This document shows positions 18,742-28,088 of a stretch of 64,000 nucleotides of DNA, one piece after another; position 1 is the stretch's first letter; each line of letters begins with the position of its first letter. The stretch covers positions 1,984,001 through 2,048,000 of the forward strand of contig OZ244854.1 in assembly GCA_965220985.1 (NCBI GenBank), given 5' to 3'. A program made the translations under genes and the position numbers. Below the pieces are notes generated by a model. The model was not told the DNA's origin. It was given only the letters and a program-made list of their open reading frames with translations, and searched no databases. The stretch is from JAPPHA01 sp965220985. GTDB lineage: Bacteria > Pseudomonadota > Alphaproteobacteria > Rhodobacterales > Rhodobacteraceae.

Positions 18742-19329
18742 ATGACTGTCGAAATGCCCGAAGAATATGCACGATCAACCACCGTCGGAGCCAGCGACTG
18801 CCCGGCGCTGGTTCTGAATGCCGATTTCCGGCCCTTGTCCTACTTCCCGCTGTCCTTGTGGAGTTGGCAGGATGCGATCAAGGCGAGTTTCCTCGACCGG
18901 GTCAGGATCATCGCCACCTACGACCGCTGGGTCCGTTCGCCATCGACCGAGATGCAGCTCCCATCGGTCGTCGTGCTCAAGTCCTACGTCAGTCCCGTGC
19001 GAACTGCGGCCTTTACCCGCTTCAACCTGTTTTTGCGGGACGGCTTCGTTTGCCAGTATTGCGGGTCCGGAGGGAGGATGACGTTTGACCACGTGGTCCC
19101 AAGATCCCAGGGCGGGCGGACGACATGGGACAACGTGGTCGCGGCTTGCACCGAATGCAATCTGAAGAAGGGTTCACGGTCTCTGAAGGAGGCTCGGATG
19201 CATCTCGTCAAGAAACCTGCGCGCCCGACTCCCGAGGAACTGCTCAATGTCGGGCGAAGGTTTCCTCCGAATTACCTGCACCGGACCTGGGTCGACTTCC
19301 TCTACTGGGACATCGAGCTCGAGGATTAG
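18742..19329 (+). CDS. HNH endonuclease
   Basis: 195 residues. The C-terminal HNH module is complete: a zinc ribbon of C104-x2-C107 and C136-x2-C139, the metal/catalytic pair DH at 116-117, Asn131 and Asn140. The N-terminal part (ALVLNADFRPLSYFPLSLWSWQDAI) is that of the widespread chromosomal HNH proteins, which are not restriction enzymes and whose role is not established. ATG 18742 fits the conserved N-terminus. The neighbours give no functional hint. Confidence 0.9.
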   Translation: MTVEMPEEYARSTTVGASDCPALVLNADFRPLSYFPLSLWSWQDAIKASFLDRVRIIATYDRWVRSPSTEMQLPSVVVLKSYVSPVRTAAFTRFNLFLRDGFVCQYCGSGGRMTFDHVVPRSQGGRTTWDNVVAACTECNLKKGSRSLKEARMHLVKKPARPTPEELLNVGRRFPPNYLHRTWVDFLYWDIELED

Positions 19330-19743
19330 TGCATCACCATCATTGGATTGGTGGCAATGTGGCAGTGGTCGGGATGAATGGTCATTCCGGCCCTGCTCCA
19401 GACCGTTTGCCTTGAACGCGCTTGCGCACGGGTCGGCAGGACGTTGGAGACATTGACGTCCCCAGTCACGATCAACGACAACAGACAGCACACTCGGAAA
19501 TCGGCATATGGAGGAGAGTGCCTCGTGGATTGCGAGGTATCTGGCCAATGCGTCATGTGTACGGTCCACGGGTTGCGATTCTTTGGGATTCTTTCGAACG
19601 GAGCAATGCGAAAGGGTCTACCTGTAGTTGATCGTGAGGTGTACTGCGAAGACAGTTTGAAGATGGTCAACGTCAACTGTCTCAACTGCTGCTAGGACAA
19701 ACCACGGACACTACGACTGAAAGAAACGATTAGTGTCGAAATC
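19330..19743. other. Low-information region before the ATPase module
   Basis: 414 nt. Several short overlapping frames exist on both strands, but none has a ribosome site together with a recognisable protein. Base composition drops compared with the HNH gene, so the left edge of an inserted segment may lie here. Confidence 0.45.
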
Positions 19744-19839
19744 ATGGCATTGAACTGGCTGCTGGAAACGACAAGGAACGATATCAGCGAGGAATCGATT
19801 GAGTTGACGATGTATGTAGACGTCGCAGGAGGAGAGTAG
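19744..19839 (+). CDS. Possible 31-residue leader peptide
   Basis: A short frame, ATG 19744 to TAG 19837-19839, ends 2 nt before the ATPase start. Its end overlaps the strong GGAGGAG ribosome site of the ATPase gene. The peptide (starting MALNWLLETTRNDI and ending DVAGGE) is acidic and has no family I know. Its position would suit a coupled leader or a small partner, but it has no clear ribosome site of its own and may be chance. Confidence 0.3.
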   Translation: MALNWLLETTRNDISEESIELTMYVDVAGGE

Positions 19840-19841
19840 CG

Positions 19842-20837
19842 ATGGCACGGTCAGACCTGCTGCTGAAACTTGTCAAAGCCAGCAGGCAGGGCAACGATGA
19901 GCAGGTTCGCAAGGTTGTCGAAGCGCTGGCATCCGAAGAACGCGCCAAAAATCATAATGTCCTGGCTGACAGACTGCTGGCGCAATTGCAGGTTGATGAC
20001 GGGCGTAGTCTGCCGATGGTGCGTCGAGAAAGACGCGCCTCCGAAGGCCCGCTCTTGTCAGAGATTGTACCACATCGCAGCCTGCGCGAATTGTTTCTGC
20101 CGTCTGACACTGAAGAGATCATTGGCGAACTCGTGGCCGAACAGCATCGCGCAGACTTGTTGCGGTCGTACAACCTTGAACCCCGGCACCGGATTCTCCT
20201 TTCCGGACCGCCGGGGAACGGCAAGACCGCTCTCGCAGAAGCATTGGCTCACGCCTTATGTCTCCCGATGCTCGTTGTCCGCTATGAAGCAGTAATCGGC
20301 AGCTATCTTGGGGAGACTGCCCAGCGAATCGGGCGGCTGTTTGAGCAGGCCCGGTCGCGTCACTGTGTCCTGTTCTTCGATGAGTTCGATGTCGTCGGCA
20401 AGGAGAGGGGAGACCCACATGAAACCGGCGAAATCAAACGCGTCGTCAGCTCGCTTCTGCTCCAGATTGACGCACTACCCAGCTATGTTGTCGCGGTGAC
20501 GGCGACCAACCATCCTGAACTGCTCGACAGGGCCGTGTGGCGCCGTTTCCAAGTGTGTTTGGAATTGCCGCCGCCGACTCGTGGTCAGCTTCAAGATTGG
20601 TTTGAGGAATTCCAGCAACGGCACGGGCACACACTGGGAATGTCACCCCGCAGCTTTGCTCAAAGGCTGCGTGGGCTGAGTTTTGATGAAGTCGAGGGCT
20701 TCGGAACAGATGTTCTGCGCAAGATTGCGTTGGACGAACCGGGTGCAGACGTTGAGGGAATCGTCAAGAGCCGATTGCGCCACTTGAAACGCCGATTCAG
20801 GGCGGAGCAATCTTGCGCGTCTGGGGATTGCCAATGA
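19842..20837 (+). CDS. AAA+ ATPase of an ATPase-subtilase module
   Basis: 331 residues. One AAA+ domain with Walker A SGPPGNGKTALAEA (near 119-132), Walker B CVLFFDEFD (near 176-184), a sensor-1 region VAVTATNHPELLD and an arginine finger region DRAVWRRF. The N-terminal 100 residues are helical and typical of the ATPases found next to S8 peptidases in two-gene modules, thought to act in phage defence or toxin control. The start has GGAGGAG 7 nt upstream. The stop overlaps the start of the next frame by 4 nt (ATGA). It is less GC-rich than neighbouring genes. Confidence 0.88.
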   Translation: MARSDLLLKLVKASRQGNDEQVRKVVEALASEERAKNHNVLADRLLAQLQVDDGRSLPMVRRERRASEGPLLSEIVPHRSLRELFLPSDTEEIIGELVAEQHRADLLRSYNLEPRHRILLSGPPGNGKTALAEALAHALCLPMLVVRYEAVIGSYLGETAQRIGRLFEQARSRHCVLFFDEFDVVGKERGDPHETGEIKRVVSSLLLQIDALPSYVVAVTATNHPELLDRAVWRRFQVCLELPPPTRGQLQDWFEEFQQRHGHTLGMSPRSFAQRLRGLSFDEVEGFGTDVLRKIALDEPGADVEGIVKSRLRHLKRRFRAEQSCASGDCQ

Positions 20838-21109
20838 CGATGGCCGAGCATGATCATTCGCACATGGTGGTTCCGGAACCGGTACCGACAGAGCGGGCCA
20901 GGCTGCCAAGAGGTATTGGCACGATCAGATCACCCGACAGGGCAAGCCAAGGACAACGTTTAACGCCACAGTTTCAACGCCTGCAGGACGCCTTGTATCG
21001 ACGGAGCATTGCGATTCACGACAACACTCTCATTCCGATTCCGATCTATGAGGAAGCACGACAGTACCTGGCTGTTCGCGATCCCGTTCAAGCTACAGAT
21101 GCCAAATGA
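20834..21109 (+). pseudogene. Truncated N-terminus of the partner S8 peptidase
   Basis: 91 residues, overlapping the ATPase by 4 nt. Residues up to about 65 (a Pro/Glu-rich start, then GQRLTPQFQRLQDALYRRSIAIHDNT) look like the N-terminal pro-region of the subtilisin-like peptidases paired with this type of ATPase. The frame then ends at about 91 residues, with no Asp/His/Ser catalytic blocks anywhere in the 239 nt before the SCO gene. A whole peptidase would need several hundred more residues. The pair therefore appears to have lost its protease by deletion. It could alternatively be a short functional remnant; the assignment rests on remembered family resemblance. Confidence 0.55.
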
Positions 21110-21348
21110 GTGCTCAACTTCGCTCCCACCCAGCCTGCAAATCTGGTTCGTTTCCCGAAACTCGGGTGAGGCATCGGGGACCACCTAATTCTCGTGGTTG
21201 GTTGAGGCCAGCATCAATGGACCATCGCGCGGATTGCAATCAGCAGTCACGGCCTGTCGTGAGTCGACCAATGAAGGAACAACTCACAGGTCGAATTCCC
21301 GTTTTGACGGACTGGAACTGAACCCGAGCGCAGGAACAAGGTGAACTG

Positions 21349-21942
21349 ATGCGGCCAACCAAATTGCAGAAGATCGTCTGGGCAGTCGTGGCGTTTGCCG
21401 CGCTCGCCTATGGCTCACTGTTGATCTTCGGGGAGCGCGGACCTTCGCAAGTCGATGAGGCGTCGTTTCGCCCGACGTTTGAACTTCCCGACGCCGAGGG
21501 GCACCTTCGCACTTCGGCCGACTTCACCGGCAAGCACCTTCTGGTGTTCTTCGGATTCACCAACTGTCCCGACATCTGCCCGACGACTCTGGTCGATGTC
21601 GCGATGGTCATGGACGATTTGGGGGATCGGGCCGAGCAAGTGCAGCCGCTGTTCATATCCATCGATCCCGAGCGGGATCGCGAGATGGGACTCGCAGAAT
21701 TCACCGAAGCGTTCCATCCGTCGATTCTCGGGCTTGCCGGGAATGATGCCCAGACCCGCGCGGCGGCGGACTCGTTTCATATCCACTTTGCGCAAGAGGA
21801 TGACGCGACCGCGCCTGACGGCTACACGATGTCGCACAGCTCTGCACTTTATCTGATTGGACCTCGCGGTGACTGGTTGCGCCAGTTCTCGTACGGCACT
21901 CCAGCCTCGGAAATCCTTTCCGACCTTCAGGCAAGATTGTGA
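21349..21942 (+). CDS. SCO1/SenC family copper protein
   Basis: 197 residues. A membrane-anchored thioredoxin-fold protein that helps deliver copper to the CuA site of cytochrome oxidase. One N-terminal transmembrane helix (about 9-27), then the copper ligands C73-P-D-I-C77 and His163 in SHSSALYLI; all three ligands are present. Its stop overlaps the GTG start of the PCuAC gene, so the two copper chaperones are translationally coupled. Confidence 0.93.
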   Translation: MRPTKLQKIVWAVVAFAALAYGSLLIFGERGPSQVDEASFRPTFELPDAEGHLRTSADFTGKHLLVFFGFTNCPDICPTTLVDVAMVMDDLGDRAEQVQPLFISIDPERDREMGLAEFTEAFHPSILGLAGNDAQTRAAADSFHIHFAQEDDATAPDGYTMSHSSALYLIGPRGDWLRQFSYGTPASEILSDLQARL

Positions 21943-22427
21943 TCACGGTCAAAGCGCTGTTGTTCTCCCCGCTCTTGCTCGCGATCGCATCGACGGTTCA
22001 GGCGTGCGAGGCGGTCACGCTTGGTGACCTGACAGTCAAGAACGCGTGGTCGCGCGCCACGGTCGGAATCAAGCGACCGGGCGTTTTCTATGCGGAAATC
22101 ACCAATGCCGGTGCGACGGATGACGCGCTGGTCGGAATCGAAACGCCGGTCGCCAACATGGCGATGCTGCATCAGACTGTCGTGTCGGATGGTGTTGCCT
22201 CGATGTCGCACGTGATGGCCATTCCTGTTGCGGCAGGGCAGACCGCGAAACTGGAACCCGGCGGTCATCACGGCATGCTGATGGGTCTGAACACCGCGCT
22301 GAACGAGGGCGACACTGTCACGATCAAGCTGGCTTTCGAGAATGCCGGTGACGTCACCCTTGATGTCGAGGTGCTTTCGTTGCGTTCAGAAGGGCCTGGC
22401 TGCGGACCGGCCGCACCAACGAAGTGA
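21939..22427 (+). CDS. Periplasmic copper chaperone PCu(A)C
   Basis: 162 residues. It has a signal peptide (hydrophobic about 5-20, cleavage after VQA), then the DUF461/PCuAC domain with Met/His ligands: MAMLHQT, MSHVM and HHGMLMGL. It binds Cu(I) and works with SCO proteins in cytochrome oxidase assembly. The start is GTG 21939 overlapping the SCO stop (GTGA). The C-terminal tail contains CGP-type residues that could add a ligand. Confidence 0.92.
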   Translation: MITVKALLFSPLLLAIASTVQACEAVTLGDLTVKNAWSRATVGIKRPGVFYAEITNAGATDDALVGIETPVANMAMLHQTVVSDGVASMSHVMAIPVAAGQTAKLEPGGHHGMLMGLNTALNEGDTVTIKLAFENAGDVTLDVEVLSLRSEGPGCGPAAPTK

Positions 22428-22600
22428 TTGGCGACGCGGTTTTGGCAGCGCTTGTTCAGCTTCGTCTTGAAGCAATCGGTAGTGTTTGCACGGGGGCTTT
22501 CGCCACGCCTTGATCACGGGCGAAACAATCCCGGAATCAAGGTCACAGACGCCATTGACCCCCCCTATCGGTGCCGACTAAAACGCCCCGATGTTTCCGT

Positions 22601-22685
22601 GCCCGAGTGGCGGAATTGGTAGACGCAGGGGATTCAAAATCCCCCGCCGCAAGGCATGCCGGTTCGAGTCCGGCCTCGGGTACCA
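22601..22685 (+). tRNA. tRNA-Leu (anticodon CAA)
   Basis: 85 nt with an encoded CCA and a long variable arm (CGCCGCAAGGCAT), as expected for leucine. Acceptor GCCCGAG pairs with CTCGGGT (first pair is a G-U wobble). The anticodon loop TTCAAAA reads CAA. The D-loop AATTGGTAGACGC is typical. Confidence 0.96.
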
Positions 22686-22756
22686 GAACTGTTCGATGAT
22701 CCCGCAGTCCGTGAACGCATGCGTTGCGGGTGGATGTCGACGAAATCGACCCTTGA

Positions 22757-23686
22757 TCAGGCCACGCGACGCCTCCGGCGCTCGCTCCGACGTCGGGCCC
22801 TGGCGTCTCCCACGACATTGTTCGCCGGCTTGTTGTGTCGGATCCAGTTGGCACCGTTCTTGTCGTGGTCCATGAGGAGGTTGGACGCCCGAATCGCGTT
22901 CATTTCTTGCGGTCGGACAGGATTCATGATCGCTGACGTCATCCCCGAAGCTATTGCCATCGGCAAAAAGGCCGCATTGATGTCGTGCCGGTTTGGCAGG
23001 CCGAACGAGACGTTCGACGCGCCGCAGGTCGTGTTGACACCGAGTTCGGTTCGAAGCCGCCGGACAAGCTGGAAGACCTGCAACCCTGCGGTTGCCATCG
23101 CTCCGATCGGCATCACCAACGGGTCGACGACGACATCCTGCGCCGGGATGCCGTGATCCGCCGCACGTTCGACAATCTTCCTCGCCACCTCGAAACGGAC
23201 GTCAGGATCTTCCGAAATCCCGCTGTCGTCATTGGAAATGGCAACCACGGGAACATTGTATTTCCTCACCAGCGGCAGGATCGTTTCGAGACGTTCCTCT
23301 TCTCCGGTGACGGAGTTGACCAACGGACGCCCCTCGCAGGCCTCGAGCCCGGCCTCGAGGGCCCCGGGAACCGAACTGTCGATGCAAAGCGGGACCTCGA
23401 CGAGATCCTGGACGAGGCTGATCAGGTGCTTCATCAGCGGCGGTTCGGTCTCGTTCGGGTTCGGGTTCGAGTTGTAGACCACGCCGGCATTGACATCGAG
23501 CATGGTCGCTCCGCACGCGACCTGTTCAAGTGCGTCTTTCCTGACCGTATCGAAGTTCCCGGCCTCGAGTTCTCCTGCCAGGATCTTGCGTCCTGTCGGA
23601 TTGATTCGTTCACCGATGACGCAGAACGGCTGATCGAAGCCGATGATTGCCGTCCTCGTTCTGGACTCGACGATTGTTCGTGTCAT
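22757..23686 (-). CDS. Methyltetrahydrofolate:corrinoid methyltransferase-like (pterin-binding) protein
   Basis: 309 residues. The DHPS/MeTr TIM barrel is recognised by the N-terminal CVIGERINPTGRKIL, CGATMLDVNAG and the later PLCIDSS and NSVTGEEERL. The family moves methyl groups between tetrahydrofolate and a cobalamin-bound cofactor or protein. The C-terminus ends in an Arg-rich tail. The start ATG 23686 overlaps the stop of the methylene-THF reductase gene by 4 nt. No separate corrinoid protein gene is seen nearby, so the partner must be elsewhere. Confidence 0.88.
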   Translation of the reverse strand: MTRTIVESRTRTAIIGFDQPFCVIGERINPTGRKILAGELEAGNFDTVRKDALEQVACGATMLDVNAGVVYNSNPNPNETEPPLMKHLISLVQDLVEVPLCIDSSVPGALEAGLEACEGRPLVNSVTGEEERLETILPLVRKYNVPVVAISNDDSGISEDPDVRFEVARKIVERAADHGIPAQDVVVDPLVMPIGAMATAGLQVFQLVRRLRTELGVNTTCGASNVSFGLPNRHDINAAFLPMAIASGMTSAIMNPVRPQEMNAIRASNLLMDHDKNGANWIRHNKPANNVVGDARARRRSERRRRRVA

Positions 23687-24633
23687 GTCGTGTCCTTTCT
23701 CAAGATTGTTGCCGCTTCGGCGCTGAGGTCGCGATGTGGTGCAATCCAGTCGGTGCAGGCACGGATTCCCCCGAGCGGGAAGAAGTGCACAGCCTCGATG
23801 CCTGCGTCAGGATGGCTGGCGTTGTGATCGGCGAGCGCAGTCAGCACGTCATCCGGTGTGAAGGGCACCAGCAGTTTTCGGATGTCCTTGGCGCGTTTTT
23901 TCAAGACCTGGAGCGATGGTCCGACCCCGCAGGCAACCGCAAAACGAATCAGGGTCTGAAGCTTGGTCGGGCCGGCGATGCCGACATGAACTGGAAGTTC
24001 GACACCCATGTCCCTCAGGCGCTTCACCCAATGAATGACGGGTTTCGCATCGAAACAGAATTGGGTCGCGATCGCCATCTCTGCATCGGTCGTTTCCGAG
24101 AACCGCTGTTTCCATGCGAGAGCATCGTCCACGCCGGCCGTCGAACCATCCGGGTCGATGTCTCGGTTGCCTTCGGGGTGCCCCGCGACATGCAACCGGC
24201 CAAAACCCGCATCGCCGAAGAGTCCGCTTTCCAGCAACTGCATGGAATTCTCGTAATCACCGAAGGGGTCGCTGACACCGCCCGCGAGCAGGAGCGCTTG
24301 ATCGACGTCGGCCTCCGAGCGGTAACGGTCGATCCAGTCCTTGAGAGTGGCCCGGTTGGGGATGATCCGGGCCGGAAAGTGAGGCATCACCGGGAATCCT
24401 TCGGAGCCCAAACGTTTTGCCGTGGCCACCATGTCCTCGATCGGGGTGCCTTCGATATGGGCAACGTAGACACGGGTTCCTGCGGGAAGAGTGTCCTTGA
24501 AACTGTCGATCTTCGCAGCCGTTCTCGGCATGACTTCGATCGAAAACCCCTGCAGCATACCCGTCAGGCTTGTGCTGGTCGCGCCCGGTGAGGCTCGCAT
24601 GGCATCTTCAGTCGTGCGCGGCATCAATTGCAT
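23683..24633 (-). CDS. Methylenetetrahydrofolate reductase family protein
   Basis: 316 residues. The FAD-dependent TIM barrel is indicated by FSIEVMPRTAAKID near the start, VYVAHIEGT, LLLAGG, AIATQFCFDA and LPVHVGIAGP. It interconverts methylene- and methyl-tetrahydrofolate. ATG 24633 is used, but ATG 24600 is nearly as good and is closer to the conserved region. It is the middle gene of a leftward operon (small 'virulence factor' protein, this gene, corrinoid methyltransferase) and overlaps the last by 4 nt. This linkage suggests C1 flux through a corrinoid demethylation route rather than only methionine synthesis. Confidence 0.88.
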   Translation of the reverse strand: MQLMPRTTEDAMRASPGATSTSLTGMLQGFSIEVMPRTAAKIDSFKDTLPAGTRVYVAHIEGTPIEDMVATAKRLGSEGFPVMPHFPARIIPNRATLKDWIDRYRSEADVDQALLLAGGVSDPFGDYENSMQLLESGLFGDAGFGRLHVAGHPEGNRDIDPDGSTAGVDDALAWKQRFSETTDAEMAIATQFCFDAKPVIHWVKRLRDMGVELPVHVGIAGPTKLQTLIRFAVACGVGPSLQVLKKRAKDIRKLLVPFTPDDVLTALADHNASHPDAGIEAVHFFPLGGIRACTDWIAPHRDLSAEAATILRKDTT

Positions 24634-24670
24634 TCACGCTGCGCGGATTCATGGCGTTCATGCCGAGTCA

Positions 24671-24979
24671 TCATGTTCGGGCGGTCTCCCAGCCTTCGTT
24701 TGCGATGAGTTCGCGGATCCGCTCGGCGTCGAACTCGGTCTCGATTCGTGCCGCTTCCGCTGCGGCGATGTCTTCGGGATTTCCATCGACACTGCGTGGG
24801 TCCGATCGTCGCCATTCGGCCAGATATGCATCGGTTCCGATTGCGCCGATTTTCATGGCGCAACGATCGATGGCCTTTTCGAACCGTTCAGGCAGTTGAT
24901 GGCGTGCGGATTTCCGGCCTTTCCCGACGATGACCTGGGCGGGGATGTCTCGCCAATAGACTATGGTCATGTCGGGCAT
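24671..24979 (-). CDS. Small 'virulence factor' family protein (PF13769-like)
   Basis: 102 residues. The start PDMTIVYWRDIPAQVIVGKG and the central GTDAYLAEWRR match a small conserved family that carries the name virulence factor but has no established biochemical role; it occurs beside methyl-THF enzymes in alphaproteobacteria. ATG 24979 has GAGG about 10 nt upstream; ATG 24970 is the alternative. It is the first gene of the operon with the methylene-THF reductase and the methyltransferase. Confidence 0.8.
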   Translation of the reverse strand: MPDMTIVYWRDIPAQVIVGKGRKSARHQLPERFEKAIDRCAMKIGAIGTDAYLAEWRRSDPRSVDGNPEDIAAAEAARIETEFDAERIRELIANEGWETART

Positions 24980-25705
24980 TCCAAACCTCATCAGCAACCG
25001 GGTGCATGTTACCGGAGTTTGACCGGAATTCGACCTATCCCCTTGGAGGCCTTCCCGCAAACGATCGAAATCGACCTGATTTTGCCAGAAAGCGACACAT
25101 TGACATATCGGCACCGAACTGTGGTTCGAACTCGCGAGTCGCGCGGCAATTCTTTTTTGAGATGACCCATTGTCGAGCGCGAACGCGTCACGCAGAGGAT
25201 GATCGGTATGGCCGGGACGGCGGTGCATGCCCGAATCAGGCGAGGTAAAACCTTGTGATCGTGCCTATGGAATGCGGTTCGGTCGCAGACGCTGCTCGAC
25301 CTGGATACTGGCGAATGTGCTCGGAGCGAAATCGGAGAACCGGTGTTTGTCATTGGCCGGTGGTTGGAACGTGACCGCCTGTCCGGTATTGGGCATGGCA
25401 CCAGTCGATATCGGCAAGATCGCTCTTGTGTCTGACGTCATTCGCTGGGGGAGGTTTGACCAGAATGGTTCCACGGCATTTCGAGCGGGCTCTGAGTCTC
25501 ACCACTTTCCACGGCAATGCCGGTGACGCGGTCGATGCGCTCAAGCTCTCTCACGACGAACGATCGGCAAGACGGAAAATCGGCATCCAGCCATCCTTGC
25601 CACCGCGGATGTTCCACCGGACACCGGTGCTTCTTGAGTCCGGCGCGTGGACTGCCCGATGATCGTGTCTTCCGCCATGACAATGCAGATGTTACTGGTG
25701 CTCAA
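24980..25705. other. Gene-poor region between the C1 operon and rlmE
   Basis: 726 nt. Many short frames overlap here on both strands, none with a family I recognise or a good ribosome site. In many alphaproteobacteria a ppx/gppA phosphatase gene precedes rlmE; I do not see one here in any frame. Confidence 0.45.
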
Positions 25706-26425
25706 GTGAAATCCCGGCGAGGCAGTTCCGGGCGCGGCCAGCGAGCGCTTCACGTCAAGGTCAAGTCGGCGAAGGGACGAACGACGTCTTCGACCCGTTG
25801 GCTCTCGCGCCAACTGAATGATCCATATGTTCATCGCGCGCGCGAGGAGGGATATCGCTCGCGTGCCGCCTACAAGATCATGGAGATCGACGACCGGCTT
25901 CAGATTCTTCGCCCCGGTTCGCGTGTCATGGATCTCGGATCCGCACCTGGTGGATGGGTTCAGGTTGCCGTCGAACGGGTGAACTCGCTGGGCGGGCAAC
26001 CCCGCCGAGAACAGGGAACGGTCTGCGGACTCGATATCTTGCCCATCGAACCCATCCCCGGTGCGGAGCTGGTGGTGAAGGACTTTCTCGAATCCGACAG
26101 CGTCGATGTCATTCTTCGCCAGTTCGGAGGAGAGTTTGATGTCGTCCTGTCGGACATTGCTCCTTCTTTTTCCGGTGACAAGCGGACGGATCACCTGCGG
26201 GTCAGTGCCATGAACGAGGCGGTGACCGAGTTTGCATTCGACGTGCTGGCCCCAGGGGGGACCATGGTGCTGAAGGTCATGGCGGGCGGTGCCGAAAACG
26301 ATCTGCAAGCGCGGCTCAAATCCGGTTTCAGGCTCGTTCGCACCGTGAAGCCGCCGTCGTCTCGCCAGGACAGTTCCGAGAGATACGTTGTTGCGATGGG
26401 TTTCAGGGCGAAGTCTGAAGAATGA
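25706..26425 (+). CDS. rlmE: 23S rRNA (uridine-2'-O-)-methyltransferase
   Basis: 239 residues from GTG 25706. It methylates U2552 of 23S rRNA with SAM. The K-D-K catalytic set is visible: Lys57 in RAAYKI, Asp150 in LSDIAP and Lys190 in MVLKVM; the SAM motif is MDLGSAPGGW (75-84). The frame is open upstream, but that part does not resemble the family. No clear ribosome site precedes the GTG, so the exact start is uncertain. Confidence 0.93.
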   Translation: MKSRRGSSGRGQRALHVKVKSAKGRTTSSTRWLSRQLNDPYVHRAREEGYRSRAAYKIMEIDDRLQILRPGSRVMDLGSAPGGWVQVAVERVNSLGGQPRREQGTVCGLDILPIEPIPGAELVVKDFLESDSVDVILRQFGGEFDVVLSDIAPSFSGDKRTDHLRVSAMNEAVTEFAFDVLAPGGTMVLKVMAGGAENDLQARLKSGFRLVRTVKPPSSRQDSSERYVVAMGFRAKSEE

Positions 26426-26633
26426 ATGTGCCAACCGGGCTGTTCGGCAACGGCACCGCTCGGGACGAGATGCAACGAGACAAAGTCACCAAGGCGCGGG
26501 CCAGGGTGCGCTTCGAGTCGAGGGGACCATTGGTCGAAGCCATGGCTGTTCAAACTGGATTGGCGTTTCGTCGGGGCATGCGGAGCAAAAGGATTCGTGG
26601 CATACGTCTCGGAAGATGCAGGGGGGACAAGCG

Positions 26634-28088
26634 ATGGTGATTCGTGATGCGATGACCTTTGACGACGTGCTGCTTGTTCCGGCACGCTCGGAGGTCTTGC
26701 CGTCGGAGGTCGACACGACGACAAGGGTCACCTCATCTGTTCAACTGAACATTCCGCTACTCAGTTCAGCCATGGACACGGTCACCGAATCGGACATGGC
26801 CATCGCCATGGCACAGGCCGGAGGGCTTGGAGTCGTTCACCGCAACCTCGACATCGAGGCACAGGCCCGAGAAGTTCGCAGGGTGAAACGGTTCGTGAGC
26901 GGCGTCGTTTACAACCCGATCTGCCTTTCTCCGGACCAGACTCTCGCGGATGCCAAGCAACTGCAGAGCCGTTACAGGGTGACCGGGTTCCCGGTCGTTG
27001 ACGATCAGCGTCGGATCGTCGGCATCGTCACGAACAGGGACATGCGATTCGCCACAAGCGATGCGACGCCCGTGTCGACAATGATGACGTCCAGCGATCT
27101 GGCAATCATGAGGGAGCCAGCCGATCTCGACGAAGCGAGATCGCTCATGCACGCCCGCCGAATCGAAAAACTGCTTGTCGTCGACGCTCGAGGATGCCTG
27201 TCCGGCCTGTTGACCATCAAGGACATCGAGCAGGCCGTTCTCAATCCCCAGGCATGCAAGGACGAACTCGGACGACTCCGGGTCGCTGCGGCGACAACCG
27301 TGGGCGATGACGGGTTCGAAAGAACCGAGGCGCTGGTCGATGCGCAGGCGGACGTGGTCGTGGTCGATACCGCGCATGGGCATTCGGCGAGCGTTGCCAA
27401 AGCCGTCGAGCGAATCAAGAGACTGTCGAACTCCGTCCAGGTGGTTGCCGGAAACGTGGCGACCGCATCGGCAACCCGTGCGCTCATCGATGCGGGCGCC
27501 GATTCGGTCAAGGTCGGGGTCGGTCCCGGTTCAATCTGCACGACGCGAATCGTTGCCGGTGTCGGCGTGCCGCAACTCACGGCGCTTCTCGAATGTTCGA
27601 AGGAAGCCGGGGAGGCAGGGATTCCGGTGATTGCCGATGGCGGAATCAAGTTCTCCGGCGACTTCGCAAAGGCAATCGCCGCTGGAGCTCACTGCGCGAT
27701 GGCCGGATCGATGCTGGCAGGCACCGACGAAGCGCCCGGCGAGGTGTTTCTCTACCAGGGCCGGAGCTTCAAGTCGTTTCGCGGGATGGGTTCGATCGGT
27801 GCGATGGCACGGGGCTCTGCCGATCGGTATTTCCAGGAACAGGCCAGCCACGAGAAACTGGTTCCTGAAGGAATCGAGGGGCAGGTTCCTTACAAGGGAG
27901 CGGCACAGGCGGTGATTCACCAGCTTATTGGCGGATTGCGGGCTGCCATGGGGTACACCGGCTGCCGCACCATCGAGGCCATGCGGCAAGAGTGTCGCTT
28001 CGTTCGGATTTCCGGCGCAGGACTTCGGGAAAGTCATGTCCACGACGTGCAGATCACGCGAGAATCCCCGAACTACCGAATGACCTGA
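26634..28088 (+). CDS. guaB: IMP dehydrogenase
   Basis: 484 residues. It oxidises IMP to XMP, the committed step of GMP synthesis. The barrel is interrupted by two CBS domains (about 95-205). The catalytic Cys302 lies in GPGSICTTRIVAGVG, with DGGIKFSGD and the flap region RGMGSIGAMARGSADRYFQ. The ATG has GGGGGG 7 nt upstream. It appears monocistronic, about 200 nt after rlmE. Confidence 0.97.
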   Translation: MVIRDAMTFDDVLLVPARSEVLPSEVDTTTRVTSSVQLNIPLLSSAMDTVTESDMAIAMAQAGGLGVVHRNLDIEAQAREVRRVKRFVSGVVYNPICLSPDQTLADAKQLQSRYRVTGFPVVDDQRRIVGIVTNRDMRFATSDATPVSTMMTSSDLAIMREPADLDEARSLMHARRIEKLLVVDARGCLSGLLTIKDIEQAVLNPQACKDELGRLRVAAATTVGDDGFERTEALVDAQADVVVVDTAHGHSASVAKAVERIKRLSNSVQVVAGNVATASATRALIDAGADSVKVGVGPGSICTTRIVAGVGVPQLTALLECSKEAGEAGIPVIADGGIKFSGDFAKAIAAGAHCAMAGSMLAGTDEAPGEVFLYQGRSFKSFRGMGSIGAMARGSADRYFQEQASHEKLVPEGIEGQVPYKGAAQAVIHQLIGGLRAAMGYTGCRTIEAMRQECRFVRISGAGLRESHVHDVQITRESPNYRMT

